The notes: generated from the letters alone by a model not told the origin. Positions 1-12,155 are shown, numbered from the stretch's first letter. The stretch is DNA of 64,000 nucleotides from Branchiostoma floridae (GCF_000003815.2 NW_023365714.1:608895-672894), one strand, 5' to 3'. Translations and numbers: made by a program.

Positions 1-2
1 AG

Positions 3-1355
3 ACTATCCATGGTAAGAACACTCCACATCCTGACATCGCCTTGTCACTTAGCAGTATGGGGTCCGCCTGGTATAAGCTCGGTGACAACAAAGAGGCGAG
101 ACCTTATTTCAAACAGTCACTACAGATGTACCGAAGTGTCCATGGCGAGAACACTACACATACTGACATCGCCCGCGTGCTTAACGACTTGGGTGTCAAT
201 TCCTATTACCTCGGTGACCATAGAAAAGCCGTCAGCTACCATCAACAGGCACTACAGATGAGGCGGAGTATCCATGGCGAGGGCACTGAACATCCTGATA
301 TTGCCGCGTCTCTTCTCAACTTTGGGGCGGCCTGGGCCGAGCTTGGGGATCATGAAAAGGCCATCAGCCATTTAGAACAGTCACTTCAGATGCATCGGAG
401 CATCCATGGTGAAGACACTGCACATCCTGACATCGCAGACTCCCTCCACAACTTGGGTCTCGCCTGGAGTAAGATCGGTGATCACAGAAAGGCCACCAGT
501 TATCACGAGCAGTCACTGCAGAAGAGGCGGAGAATCTTCGGTGAAAACACGGCGCATCCTAAGACTGCCGAGTCGCTTGTCAGCTTGGGTAAGAGCTGGA
601 GTGACCTTGGTGATCACAGAAAGGCCGTCGGTTTTTACCAACAGGCACTTCAGATGAGAAGGGGTATCCATGGAGAGGACACTGCACATCCTGATGTCGC
701 CTCGTCACTTAACAACTTAGGAATAGCCTGGCATGACCTTGGTGATTACAGGAAGGCCATCAGATATTATGAACAGTCATTACAGATGAGGCGGAATATC
801 TATGGTAAGGACACTGCACATACTGACATTGCCATATCACTTAGCAACTTGGGTATCGCATGGAATGACCTTGGCGATCACAGAACGGCCATCGGCTATC
901 ATGAACAGGCGCTACAGATGAGGCGGAGTCTCCATGGCAGGAACACTTCACATCCGGACATTGTTGGGACACTTGGCAGTCTGGGTAACGCCTGGAGGAA
1001 ACTCGGGGATTACAGAAAGGCCGTCAGCTATTACGAGCAGGCACTGAAGATGAGGCGGAGTATCCATGGTGAGAACGCTGCGCATCCCAAAATCGCCGCG
1101 ACGTTTGACAACTTAGGAGCTGCCTGGAGTCAACTTGGTCATCACAGAAAGGCCGTCAGCTATGCGGAACAGGCACTACAGATGAGGAAAACTCTGTATG
1201 GCGAGAACACTGCGCATCCCCACATCGCCAACTCACTTGGCAACCTGAGTGTTGCTTGGAGGAACCTTGGTGACCAGAGAAAAGGCTTGATGTATTATGA
1301 ACTGAAGTTGCAGATGAAGAAGGAATGTGAAAGAAATAAGAACAGCACATTCTAA
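3..1355 (+). CDS. TPR-array protein, 3' part only (copy A)
   Basis: The open frame enters from the left window edge and ends at the stop at 1353-1355. It holds about ten 42-residue TPR units of the kinesin light chain/nephrocystin-3 type, each reading roughly LGxxWxxLGDHRKAxSYxEQ, then [19 protein letters not shown]. The last unit decays into a lysine-rich end (QMKKECERNKNSTF), which looks like the natural C-terminus. In this family the array is the C-terminal part of a nucleotidyltransferase-TPR protein, so the enzyme core is probably left of the window. The frame is uninterrupted. The segment is duplicated nearly base for base at 56566-57917. TPR arrays usually bind protein partners; the partner here is unknown. 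An in-frame ATG at 42 is unlikely to be a start because the repeat reads through it. Confidence 0.85.
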   Translation, partial: TIHGKNTPHPDIALSLSSMGSAWYKLGDNKEARPYFKQSLQMYRSVHGENTTHTDIARVLNDLGVNSYYLGDHRKAVSYHQQALQMRRSIHGEGTEHPDIAASLLNFGAAWAELGDHEKAISHLEQSLQMHRSIHGEDTAHPDIADSLHNLGLAWSKIGDHRKATSYHEQSLQKRRRIFGENTAHPKTAESLVSLGKSWSDLGDHRKAVGFYQQALQMRRGIHGEDTAHPDVASSLNNLGIAWHDLGDYRKAIRYYEQSLQMRRNIYGKDTAHTDIAISLSNLGIAWNDLGDHRTAIGYHEQALQMRRSLHGRNTSHPDIVGTLGSLGNAWRKLGDYRKAVSYYEQALKMRRSIHGENAAHPKIAATFDNLGAAWSQLGHHRKAVSYAEQALQMRKTLYGENTAHPHIANSLGNLSVAWRNLGDQRKGLMYYELKLQMKKECERNKNSTF

Positions 1356-1690
1356 TGTTGCCATTTTCCTGAGGGATTTTGTACATACCTAACTAGTCCT
1401 CTGGCCTCTAGGTCGTTGGGGGGGGGGGGGGGGGGACAAGGTTGACATGAGAAAATAGAGTCTTTCTTCCACCACACAAAGCCTCTCTTGCATGCTAATA
1501 AGGGACGCCCAAACAGTGCTATTATCCTACCAAGATGCATGACGGCCCTTACGTCATCATGCGGTGCAATGGCCGAATGGATAGAGAACTGTGTCGAAAA
1601 TGATGCTGCAGTTTCCTCCCCTGAATATTTCTATAATTAGCATAATTCTAGTCTGGTCGACAATATCCTCCCCTGATAGCCGTCAAGCTT

Positions 1691-1775
1691 AAAAAACTAT
1701 TCACACGAAGTCATCATTTGATTAACTACATGGTTTCCTTGCTAAATGATGTCTTCGCGTGAATAGTTTTTTTTT
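1691..1775. repeat. Hairpin with ~30-bp arms (MITE-like)
   Basis: The left arm (AAAAAACTATTCACACGAAG, then TCATCATTT) is complementary with about two mismatches to the right arm ending in GTGAATAGTTTTTT. The loop is about 25 bp. A copy with an identical left arm is at 58235-58319. It could be a small palindromic MITE or a transcribed 3' UTR hairpin. Confidence 0.7.
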
Positions 1776-1879
1776 AATTGCTTAATGGTGATATTCAGTA
1801 AATATTCTTGTGTAATGATGTCATGTTGTAAATAGCTTTAACAGATTTTATTCCAATTGTAAATGTAAACGTGCCTGTC

Positions 1880-1965
1880 AATTCAGCCTTAGGGCTGCCA
1901 TCAGAGACATGTATAATGTGAACTGTTTGAATAAACAGTCATCATCATCATCAAATAAAGGATTT
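1880..1965 (+). repeat. LINE-like 3' end with stem-loop and (ATC)n tail
   Basis: A short stem-loop (CAGCCTTAGGGCTG), then TTGAATAAAC and a run of ATC units, resembles the conserved 3' ends of CR1/L2-like retroposons. A related end follows the RT fragment at 60660-60740. The AATAAA may also serve as the polyadenylation signal of copy A. Confidence 0.45.
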
Positions 1966-2047
1966 GACTTGACATGACTCGACTGTATTGCTAAATGTTA
2001 CTGGTTTTACTCATGTAGCTGATTACGTTGCTTTGAAAGCTAAGACG

Positions 2048-2060
2048 CCAGGGGGCGCGA
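2048..2060 (+). promoter_or_regulatory. CTCF-like motif upstream of copy B
   Basis: The sequence CCAGGGGGCGCGA within AAGACGCCAGGGGGCGC matches the well-known bilaterian CTCF core closely. The same block occurs at 29122, 49792 (degenerate) and 58592, each time in the flank of an NTase-TPR gene. Function is inferred from the motif only. Confidence 0.45.
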
Positions 2061-2489
2061 GTGCAAAAGGACGTTCTCGTTGTAACCAAAACCAATGACT
2101 CAAGCCACAACAAATTAAGTAAACTCATTTATCTAAAACCGCCAGATAATGTAGTTAGTCGTTACAATAAAAACCTCCACACCCCTCTTTAACATGTAAC
2201 AGTCCGAGCGTAAATCCCCCTTCCCAGACACCCCCGCGCGGTACAAAAGGTGTGGCCACACCTAGGGACTTCCGGGTGCGCTGGTGGCAGTCCTAGTTTT
2301 GCCCGAAAAACGTAAATTTGATTTGAACAACTTACGGATTGAATCTGTTTTGGGTACAGAAGAGAACACACTAAAGGCAATTCTGCACAGGTGGGTACGG
2401 GCTACGTTGTTCATTCGTCTTATAGTATGCAACACTCAGCCTACGTCAATGTCGCAAGCCAAGGGTGTGTCGTCATGACAAAAATAAAC

Positions 2490-3182
2490 ATGGAGAAGAC
2501 AAACGCCATACTGTCAGCAGTGGCGCCAGAGTTTCAGGAGCTGGACCTGATCTTCGCCCGCGGCTCTGACCTGGATGTTGTGGAGAAGGGATACGCACGG
2601 AAGCTGATCCACGCCATCAGTACGGAGAATAAGGTCCTGAAGTGTGAAGCGTTGAAAAGTCTTGGGGATCTGTACCTGCACAAGGTGAAGTCCAATGAGC
2701 ACAAGAGAAGGAACTTCCACAAGACCTGTGCGTTATATGAAGAAGCCTTACAATATTTTAGAAATGAAGACGAGAAAGAAGTTGTGCAACATCGTATCAG
2801 ATATGCGGAGAAGTGCATGAAATGTGTATATAGTCCAAACTATACGAAAGCGGAAATTGAACTGACTGTGGCGGAAATACTACACGGAGTTGAAAAAAAG
2901 GCCAAGGGTAAAGGTCGCGACGTCATAGCCATAATGGAAGGTTATACGGACGCCTTCGTGGACTCAATCGTGGACAGAAATGAACGTCTCCAAGTAGATT
3001 GTTTGAAGACTCTTGGAGACCTGTACCTGGAGAAGGGAAGGGTTGGCAGGGACGAGGCAGCATTCACCACAGCAGCTGGCCTGTACCGTGCGGCGCTGGA
3101 CCGCTGTGAAGATTCAGACGGCAGAGAAACACTGAAGCACCGCATCAAGTACGTGGAGAAGGTGAAAGGGAAGGCAGAGAAG
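2490..3182 (+). CDS. NTase-TPR protein copy B, exon 1
   Basis: The start is the ATG of MEKT, because MEKT is the first conserved segment in all three paralogues (2490, 30876, 51280); the in-frame ATGs at 2391 and 2475 lie before the similarity. The exon encodes two copies of a helical TPR-like repeat. The first reads YARKLIHAIS, then [11 protein letters not shown] and ALYEEALQYF. The second reads VDSIVDRNERLQ, then [20 protein letters not shown] and [11 protein letters not shown]. The exon ends in AAG followed by the donor GTAGGG, as in the paralogues. It is the N-terminal region of a protein continued by the exons at 4603 and 12156. No signal peptide is seen, so it is probably cytosolic. Confidence 0.8.
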
Positions 3183-4602
3183 GTAGGGTGGAGAAAGCAT
3201 GGCTAGTGAAATTTAATTTGTATTCAACTGTAAGATTATTCTTTCACATGATACATTTGTACCTCATGCTCTTACTATCAAGGAGGCTAGGAATGCAGCA
3301 CTTTTCTTTAGTTCAGCACACGTAGTTAAAATAGCTAAAACCGCTTTGAATTGAATCTGTTTTCAAGCCTTTTTTCAAGGTCTTTTATTTCATTTTCACC
3401 AAAAGCGAAGAGAAAAGCCAACAGGAAACAGCAAAGCTGACTATGCCAAGTGGCTGGTGCCGCCTTCAACCGCATGTAAACCAGCCCTTGACGTCATCAG
3501 TCAGATAAACAAGAAAAGGTGTGTTCATTTTATTTTCCATCAGATTCAGTTTTGAAGGTTATATCCTATAAGATCACTCGTTTCATTGACTTACTGTGGC
3601 GTTACACTAACGCATTGACGAATGCTGATATATGATGGGAATTTGTCATTTCATCACAGGATAGCTGGAGCAGACAGTCATATGAATAACAAAACGCCGG
3701 CAGATACGGAAAGGTACGTTAATATAATATACATCCATAAGTCTATCTACATATTAAGTATGTACGAAAATCCTATGGACGTTGTTGTACAAATTACACT
3801 ACTACTATATAACGTTAACTACTAACATCAATCTCTGCCATGATAGAATATGGTCCCTGTTATATACTCAATTTCTATCATTACAGCAATAACAAAACAC
3901 TCGTAAGAATGCTTTTAGTTAACTACAGAGCTATTTCAAATGCAAAAAAAATCATATTTTTATTTATTGGTTTGGCTGTTCAGCACGCACAGCCAGGGCT
4001 GCCCAACCAGCCTGTGGCTGTTACAAAGGGTAAGCTTTGAAAACAAATGAACTTTGACAAGGACAGGATAATTGTCAATAACAATATTCTAAGTACATTA
4101 AAAAAACGATTATCTATAACGTTATATATGGTGTAAGATAGCGTACATAGTATCTACAATGGAATCTATTTATCAACAACAATATCTACAGTGAGAAGTC
4201 AGGGTCAGTGCATACACATGTAAGGGTCGCCTGTAGTGTCCCAGAGTTTCCTTTTGAAGGAAGCAGTAGTGGCTGCAGTGTGAGTGGCAGTAGAGATGAT
4301 GTTGCTCGGTGAAAGAATGTTCTCTGGCCTCTGGCAGATTTAGAGAGTTCCGATGTCGTGCGGTCCCCTGTAGGAGCAACGGTTGAAGGCCATGGGTACC
4401 AGGGTTTAAAGATGTGGAGGGCAGTGTCCGTTGAGAAGCTTGTACAGGTGACAGCGGTGACACTAGAATCGTCGTCGAAACTGTAATGGAACTAAATGGA
4501 ATACAAAATTCTACTTAAGTATACAGCAGGCGCTATGAATTTAGAATTTTCGGTGCTACGTGCATTACGTTTTGTCTTATATACGACACTTCTCTTTTTC
4601 AG
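3183..4602. other. Intron region of copy B; exon 2 uncertain
   Basis: A candidate exon 2 ends at 3712 (ADTER, then GTACGT), matching the DTDR donor end of exon 2 in copies C and D. No acceptor gives the phase left by exon 1 without meeting a stop, so exon 2 is either decayed or spliced differently. 3950-4035 resembles a reverse-strand retroposon tail with a short GC stem. Nothing else is recognisable. Confidence 0.4.
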
Positions 4603-4780
4603 GACCTACCAAGAACATCTACAGGAGGGCTGCAGGGCCCTGCAGACNNNNNNNNNNNNNNNNNNNNNNNNNNNNNNNNNNNNNNNNNNNNNNNNNNNNN
4701 NNNNNNNNNNNNNNNNNNNNNNNNNNNNNNNNNNNNNNNNNNNNNNNCGCTCAAGGACGTTCACACGTTCACAGGGAAAG
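4603..4780 (+). CDS. NTase-TPR copy B, exon 3 (split by a gap)
   Basis: After a TTTTTCAG acceptor the frame reads TYQEHLQEGCRALQ. This matches exon 3 of copies C and D (TYREQRRKGCRALQ and [13 protein letters not shown]). A 100-N gap removes the centre. The sequence resumes with ALKDVHTFTGK and a GTAAGC donor, where the paralogues have ALK(T/A)VHVEG. The altered end would shift the exon phase relative to exon 4, so copy B may be non-functional or mis-assembled here. Confidence 0.55.
4648..4747. other. Assembly gap (100 N)
   Basis: A run of exactly 100 N inside exon 3 of copy B. A round size usually means an unknown gap length. Confidence 0.95.
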
Positions 4781-5381
4781 TAAGCATCCAAGCATATCTC
4801 ATGGTCTGTTCAACAAAATACGATGGGTGATCAATACGCTCTCAGCCTCACCAAGAAAGAAGGTGTACAGTTAAAATTAAGGGGCATGATTACATATCAT
4901 AAAGTCTTTTATCGATATCCTACAAATTTCAAAACAATTACTGTCCAGTCAACGTCCCTTTGAGTATCAGTTGGTAGGTGGCGAGAAAAGCAATGGTGAA
5001 CAGTGAACAGAGCTGTGTGGGCCGTGTTCTCTATGCCAAGAAATCTATGAAGACATTGTCAAAATGTTTGACGGGGATTCCCTTCGTATGTCAACTAGAA
5101 AGAAGCGAGTATCCGACTTTCAACAGAGCAAGTTGACCCGCACACCTCAGGTTACTGGTTTTTCTTCTCACCTTACGTTACTGGGTGTTACCTGCAAAGT
5201 GATTATCACAATGATTTGGATTTTGGTAGATATTGAAAAGGCCTACGTTTTTTTATTGAACCCTCAAGCACCTGACCTTTTTTTGCGACTAAAATGACCG
5301 AGTGGTGTCCAAACGGACCCCAAAATGTTTTATAATCATCTGGTGTATTTTGCCAGCCAGTAGGTACCCCAAGTATGAGTA

Positions 5382-5600
5382 ATGAGGCTGTTTAACGTGG
5401 TCGAGGCACCTCCTCGAGCACGGGACCCCCGTTTTACGTCCCTCCCGGAAGACGATTTCGTGGAAAACTTCGTGAGGCTACAGCAATCCGGACGTCGACG
5501 TCCTTGGTTGGTCCCCCATCCAAGCACTATCCGGACCGCGCGTTGCTTAACTTCCGAGATCGAGGGATCGGGTGTACCAACGCGCCACGCGGCCGTAGCG
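5382..5600 (-). repeat. 5S rRNA-derived SINE
   Basis: Read on the minus strand from about 5600, the sequence starts CTACGGCC, then CCCGATC, GATCTCGGAAGTTAAGCA and GTGCTTGGATGGGGGACC. These are the start, box A and box C regions of 5S rRNA in the correct order and spacing. A non-5S body follows to about 5382, so this is a 5S-headed SINE rather than a gene. It sits antisense in the copy B intron. The 76-residue ORF over it is accidental. Confidence 0.75.
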
Positions 5601-7907
5601 TTTTGTTTATAAAATCTCAGTATCATTTCTTATCGGCGATCATTGTATATACATCGCTTCGTCAATGTAAGAGGAAGATTTTGAGATGTTAAGATGTTGC
5701 TAACTCCAGCTCATTATTATAATTTATGCAAAAGTTCAGAAGGACCACGTTTTGCACTAAACCTATTCCGACTAGATAGGGGAATTTTGAGGCCCCCAGC
5801 AACATTTATGTCCTATAACTCATGAACGGCCAAAGCTAAAGCTACGAAACTTTGTAATTCATCACAAAATAGTGTTCGCAAAAGATTTTGGTCAATAAAG
5901 TAAGTTTATCATTTTTGGGGTTGCCATGGTAGCCATATTCTAACAGTTTCTAACTTCTAACAATTTGACAATTTCAATTTAAACTAGAGTTCCACGAACA
6001 CATGCCTTTGCCAAATAAACCAGGTTTGTTATGCAGAATGATGTCTGTAGACAAATGCGTTACTCATTTCATTTTATTTTATAACAAGACAGACCTGCAG
6101 AAAGTAGATTTCCCTAACATTGCTTGGCACAGTACAATGAGTATTGCCCCTACAGCATTAAATTACAATAACCACTGAGAGAATCAATATACTATACAAA
6201 ACTGTTTAAGAACTGCAATCTTCCACATTGAATAAGATAAACAAATGCAACTCAACTCTAAACTAAGGGGCTCCTTATCGAACTTGACCTTCGTTTCCCC
6301 GACCCATACCCACCTACCAAATATCATCAGGATCCATCCAAGGCTTCTCCAGTTATGCTGTTAACACACACACACGCAGACACACAAACACACCCAAAGC
6401 ATAACCTTAACCCTCCTGACAAAGGTAAAAATGCCTGCTATCCCCAGGAACAAGTTGCTAGGGGGCCCTAACATATGTCACTTCTTCCTAAGCACAACAC
6501 CTATTTAACTTTTAAAAATCAGGACCATACATGTTCCTGACTATTCGTTCAAGTCTCCGACCCCTAACCAACTCAAAGCTCAAAAGATATAGCACAAAGT
6601 ATGTCTATAGAAGCTAGGCATCTAAGTAGATCATATTACATGACACAGATTATACAACAATGTTTAAGAACTGGAATCTTCCAAATCTAATTCCAATATC
6701 TCCGCGACTCGACCTCTGCTTGGAGAGTATCAATTTACATGCGTCTCGGCATTCCTCGGTATTCCCCGGGTGGAATCGGGAAACAGACTCGTTTTGATGT
6801 GCAGGGGATTCCCCTATGTTGGGGAGGGTTGAAGCTGTAGTTTGGGAGTTTCTGCCTTGTTTATTTTCCTCAAAATCACAATTTACTGATTGCCAATTAT
6901 GCTGATGAACCTAGAAGGGGTTATGACACCGCTGAGGAAGAGATTGATGATGTTTTTACCACTGGAAGTTGATGAAAACTTCGTCATTTTGACTGCCATT
7001 TGCCGGTCCTGTACCTTGTGGTAGTATTTACAAACCTCTGTTTGGTTTCTTTGCCGTGAAAAAGGAGTAGGTGGGTGTTTTTGGTGTTTATCATAAAGGA
7101 CTGAGGGCCATGAGTGTCTGAAATTGTTTTCAAATTATTGATCCAGCCAAAATTGTTTTTTTTTTCACTTTTCACCTATGGGGGAGGGCAGCATGTTCAG
7201 ACATGTATGTAACACTTTGAGGTAGCAAAGTCTGTTTTGGTTTTCCTCCAAGATTAACTCATAATTATGGTGAAATTTTCCTGGTCAAACATTAGGGGAA
7301 CACTGATAAGGCCTATCTTTTTACAACTGGTCAAGGCTTTAGGTACTATCTTTGCTAGCAAGAATAAAACAGTTACAGTCACTTACATACATTGTTTTAT
7401 GTTTTTATTGATTCAGGAAGAATAGCAAGGCATTCTAGCCTAGTTTTCAGTGACTTAACGTTAGTTATTTTAGACTAAATGTGGGTGATGTTATATACAT
7501 TTCAAATATTTTTTGAGACTTCAAAGAAAATTTTTACTGTCCTTTTGTGCAGTATTATTCCTTACAAACTAGATACAGTCTTTATCTTGATATATTCATA
7601 TTCTACAGGTTCTTATCTTCAAAAATGTATAGTTTTACCTATCTAGCATTAATATAAGTATCTGAACATCCCACAAACAGTTCGTAGGTTGGTGCGCTTG
7701 AGGATCGACAATTTTAGCTACGATTCCTGTATGCGCCGAAAATTTTAGCACGTCCTCTAAGGGACACTGTTTCAACTTTATAAATATGTCCCTGGTCTTG
7801 CATAATTATAGAAATATTTATAATGTGGAACTTGATACTTCTGATAGTTTCTAGATAATGATAACAGCAGTCTACCATTATTTACCAATTTCTTTAAACC
7901 CTATCTA

Positions 7908-8275
7908 AGGCCACACCAATTTAATTTCTTGGTTCACGGATTCGCTCGCTCCTATTTTTTGGGAAAAAAATAAAAATAAAAATTACCACTCAGCAAATTT
8001 TCACCATTAATGAAACCATTCACCAACTTTCTGGTGTAGCAAATTGGCCTTTATATTATAAGCTCCTTAAAGTGTGGGTACAGGTGCTGTTACTGTACAA
8101 AAATAGTGTTTTTGTACTTTTATCAAGCTGAAAACTTTTTTTCTTTATGTTTTGGATTAGCCGTTACCTTTACCCCAACCATTTTACAATTTTTATTTTT
8201 ATTTTTATTTCGCCCTCTCGCTCCATATTCTTTATGAAAAAATCCGTGAACCAAGAAATTAAATTGGTGTGGCCT
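7908..8275. mobile_element. MITE with ~36-bp terminal inverted repeats
   Basis: The left end AGGCCACACCAATTTAATTT, continuing to CACGGATT, is repeated in inverse orientation at the right end (AATCCGTGAACCAAG to GGTGTGGCCT). The interior is AT-rich with A/T homopolymers and no coding capacity. The transposase family cannot be named safely. Confidence 0.75.
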
Positions 8276-8421
8276 AAGCATTGCAGTAGTACTGTTCGGG
8301 GCCACCAGGATCCTCCCCCATTACAGGACGTTGGTCTCCAAGGCAGAGACCTTATGTCTGTCATGTGCTACAGAGACATCTGGAGAGACTTCATCATAGT
8401 GTCACCTGATATAATGGATGA

Positions 8422-8446
8422 CTGAACTGAACTGAACTGAACTGAA
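8422..8446 (+). repeat. (ACTGA)n microsatellite
   Basis: About four and a half copies of a 5-bp unit (GAACT) follow a short open stretch (8270-8425). It may be the 3' tail of a truncated retroposon. Confidence 0.6.
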
Positions 8447-11400
8447 CCATTCCCTACCATTTTTTGAAACATCTTGTAAATGGGTCAGTGGTCTAGGAAT
8501 ATAACAATTCACACATCCTTGCAAAGAATGGTTGGCTGTCATGCAACAATAGCCCACCAGAAAGGATTCACCAGTGCCCAGCAGTGGAATCAAAAAAATA
8601 TACAGAGGCAACAATAGGGCTTACTTTTATGGGGGCAATATACTAGTTCTACCACTTGTCAACATTGGAGTGTCTTGACAAAAATGCCCTGCATTTCCAC
8701 AGAGCTTTTGGACAAAAATGCCTGCTATCCCCAGAAACAAGCTGCTAGGGGACTCAAACATATGTCACGTCTTCCTAAAAACAACACCTTTCTAACACTT
8801 AAAATCAATATCATACATGTTCTTCACCATTTCTTTCCCCAATCCCTACCCAACTAAGCTCAAAAGATATGGAACGAACTCTGTCTATACAGGACACAGA
8901 GTAAATAAAAAACCTGGAGAACTTCTCTTTCTTTAAGAGTCATACGTTTCAAATAGCATATACTATCTTTTATCACTGATATTATGTCGTAAACAAGTCA
9001 AACTAATGTCCATACATAAAAGAATCTGAATTAGTTTCATGTATATCTTAACTGTCTGCAACAAGACAGCCGCTAGGGGGCCCAAACTCGCAGCAGTCAC
9101 TCTCTGCTTTAAGGGGTCCCTACCGCTCAAAAATCACGACCGCAGCATGTCCAGAACGCGAGAAATCAAGCATGCAGGTTCCGCTGCAGTACCTTAGCAA
9201 GCCGCTAGGGGGCCCATTATCGAACTCCCCCTTCTTCCTCCAGACCCGTACCCACCCACCAAATATCAGCCGCATCAGTTTGCAGTGAGAACTCAACATG
9301 AAAACCCCAAATATAAACCACTACGAATGTATAGATGACATATACAGAGGCAACAATAGGGCTTACTTTTATGGGCGCAATATACTAGTTCTACCACTTG
9401 GCAACATTGGAGTGTCTTGACAAAAATGCCCTGCATTTCCACAGAACTTTGGGACAAAAATGCCTTAGTGCTATCCCCAGAAACAAGCCGCTAAGGGACT
9501 CAAACATTTGTCACGTCTTCCTAAAAACAACACCTTTCTAACACTTAAAATCGTTATCATACATGTTCTTCACCATTCCTTTCCCCAATCCCTACCCAAC
9601 TAAGCTCAAAAGATATGGAACGAACTCTGTCTATAGAGGTTACACATCTAAGTAGAAGAAATTACAGGACACAGAGTAAATCAAAAACCTGGAAAAATGC
9701 TACGTTTCAAATAGCATATACTATCTTTTATCATTGATATTCTGTCGTAAACAAGTAAACTAATGTCCATACATAAAAGAGTCTGAATTAGTTTCATGTA
9801 TATCTTAACTGTCTGCAACTTCTAGGAGCAAAAGACCACTAGGGATCTACCTGACTTAAGCAGGGCTTAAGAAAAGGCATTATGTAACTTTACTCTTTAG
9901 GACAACACAGACGTGCAGAAAGTAGATTACCCTAACATTGCTTGGCACAGTACAATGAGTATTGCCCCTACAGCATCAAATTACAATAACCAATGAGAAA
10001 ATCAATATACTATACAAAACTGTTTAAGAACTGCAATCTTCCACATTGAATAAGATAAACAAATGCATCTCAAATGTAAACTACACTGTACCGCAATTTA
10101 CTGTACTAGACAGAGTCTATAGACACCATCAGTAGTATCAAACTATCCTTTCCTCTCTTATGGTTTCAATACCTTACATGTCAATCTTACCTGTCAGTTA
10201 GGTCATACACAGTTGCTTGCAGACGGACAAGACCTTCCAGTTAATCCAGTGTTTTCAAATATCTCCTGCCCCAAAACAAACTTGCTTGACTCTGTGCTGG
10301 CTAAGATACAGCTGCCACCTGACCTTAGGGCACCCCCCTTCACCTCAACATCGGATCAAGTGATCGACAGCATCAACTGTGCTGTGGTGGAATCAACCAA
10401 ACCAGGCTGGGGGGTTGCAATGCTTCAGAAGTTTTTGACAAGAATGCCCCGGCTATCCCTAAACTAGCCGCTAGGGGGCCCAAACTTATGTCACCAACTC
10501 CTGAGCACAAGAGCTATCTAACACCAAAAATTCGTGACCATACCATGTTCAGAAGATGAGAAAACACACCCGGAAGTTGCGCTGCAGTACCAAGGGAAGC
10601 CGCTAGGGGGCCCATCATCGAACTCGACCTCCGTTTTCCAGACCCCTACCCACCCGCCAAATATCATCAGCGTCCGTCGAAGTCTTCTCCAGTTATGCTG
10701 TTTACGGACAAAAGTTTGCAAGTAAACCGGCGCCTGCACTTCCAGGAAAGCCGCTAGGGGGCCCAAACTAGCAGCAGTCACTCTCTGCTTTAAGGGGTCC
10801 CTACCGCTCAAAAATCACGACCGCAGCATGTCCAGAACGCGAGATATCGAGCATGGAGGGTCCGTTGCAGTACCTTAGCAAGCCGCTAGGGGGCCCATTA
10901 TCGAACTCTCCCTTCTTTCCCCAGACCCCTACCCACCCACCAAATATCAGCCACATCCGTCGCAGTCTTCTCGAGTTATGCTGCTCACAAACGGGGGGAG
11001 AACACACAACCGGACCGAAAATATTACCTTAGCCATTCTGGCAAAGGTAACAAGGTTTTCTTGGTAAACTACACCTGTTTTCTGACAACAATTAAATTCT
11101 ATGAAATTCAATGTAATTTTCATGACTTAAAATTTATAATTCATGCTAATTTCATGACGTCATTTTTCAAAATCCAACATGGCTGCCCTGATTAGGTAAA
11201 TGACGTCATAATGCCGCCACATTATATGTTGATGACACATACATTTTTGTGAGGATTAAGGGTTACATTCTTATTATCGTCTGAAAGTTTGGTAGTCATA
11301 CTATAAGTGGTTAAGGAGTTAACCTCCAAAGTTTGTTTTAAAAACTGCACATTTTTGCTGGGGTCCGTTTGGACCCCAGAGGGACTGAACACAAACTTTC

Positions 11401-12155
11401 TTTATGATTTCCGCATTATTGTACTAATCTTTGCGAAAACTTAGGAGAAGGTAAAAGACATATTGACTGACAAAGGGGATTTTTTTCTTCAGATCAAAAA
11501 TGTTCAAATGGCACTTCAAAATGTACGCCTGGGGTCCAAATGGACCCCACTCGGGTGTTTGAGGGTTAAGTTATTTTGGAGTAGAGTAGACTTTTTTCGG
11601 TTGAGTAGGAGTTCACACCCCATGGGGTGTTTTACGTGCTTAATGCATATGCGAATGCTTGTTATTTGATGTACCGTTGCTTTATTCTATGAAATGTTCT
11701 ACTGTATAATGTATGTATGTTTGATGGCACCCAACATCAGCATTGCTGCCTGGGATGCCATTTGTATTGCCTCGGTGCAAATTCCATTGAATAAATAAAA
11801 TACTTTATGGTTATGGTTATCTATCTTATTTCAGGTTGAGGCCGCGATCCGAGCTTGTTTCTTAATCACCCCTTAATACTGCAGCAATATTACCAATACA
11901 CTGCGGTCGGTTCACGTCTAACATCTGACTTTCAAACCTCTACTGAATAAACTGGTCTGCTGCTGCTACTACTACTACTACTGATGCTATTGCTTCAGAA
12001 TCTATAATCGTCTTATTTTTACTCAGTGTACAGAGAAAATCACAATAAGGACGTGTAAAAATTTCCCCAAATGACGCGCTTAGTCCATCTATATAAAAGA
12101 AAAACAAACAGAAAATTGATAACGCTTATCTTGTTTTTGACAAATCTCAATGCAG

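Larger units (their letters stand above)
1356..2489. other. 3' flank of copy A and 5' flank of copy B
   Basis: No gene is seen. From left to right it contains a poly-G run (1418-1435), a hairpin (1691-1775), a LINE-like 3' end with an AATAAA at about 1930 followed by (ATC)n, a CTCF-like motif (2048-2058) and the presumed promoter or 5' UTR of copy B. The part up to about 2160 is repeated at 57918-58691. Confidence 0.7.
4781..12155. repeat. Repeat-filled long intron of copy B
   Basis: No credible coding sequence. Direct repeats include about 170 bp at 6090-6240 and 9905-10075, and about 300 bp at 8600-8900 and 9340-9640. At least seven modules carry GCTAGGGGGCCC (6456, 9072, 9204, 10470, 10602, 10753, 10885). 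Palindromes GGGGTCC-N4-GGACCCC occur at about 11361 and 11532. A 3' end with AATAAATAAAATAC lies near 11790. This looks like nested non-autonomous elements. Confidence 0.65.

Noticed and set aside
1563-1595. Possible tRNA or tRNA-SINE head (TGGCCGAATGGATAGAG resembles an A box)
   Set aside because: No B box or cloverleaf follows within the expected distance.
5382-5612. 76-residue ORF (MRLFNVVEAPPRARDPRF...)
   Set aside because: Antisense of a 5S-derived SINE; the lack of stops comes from GC-rich 5S sequence.
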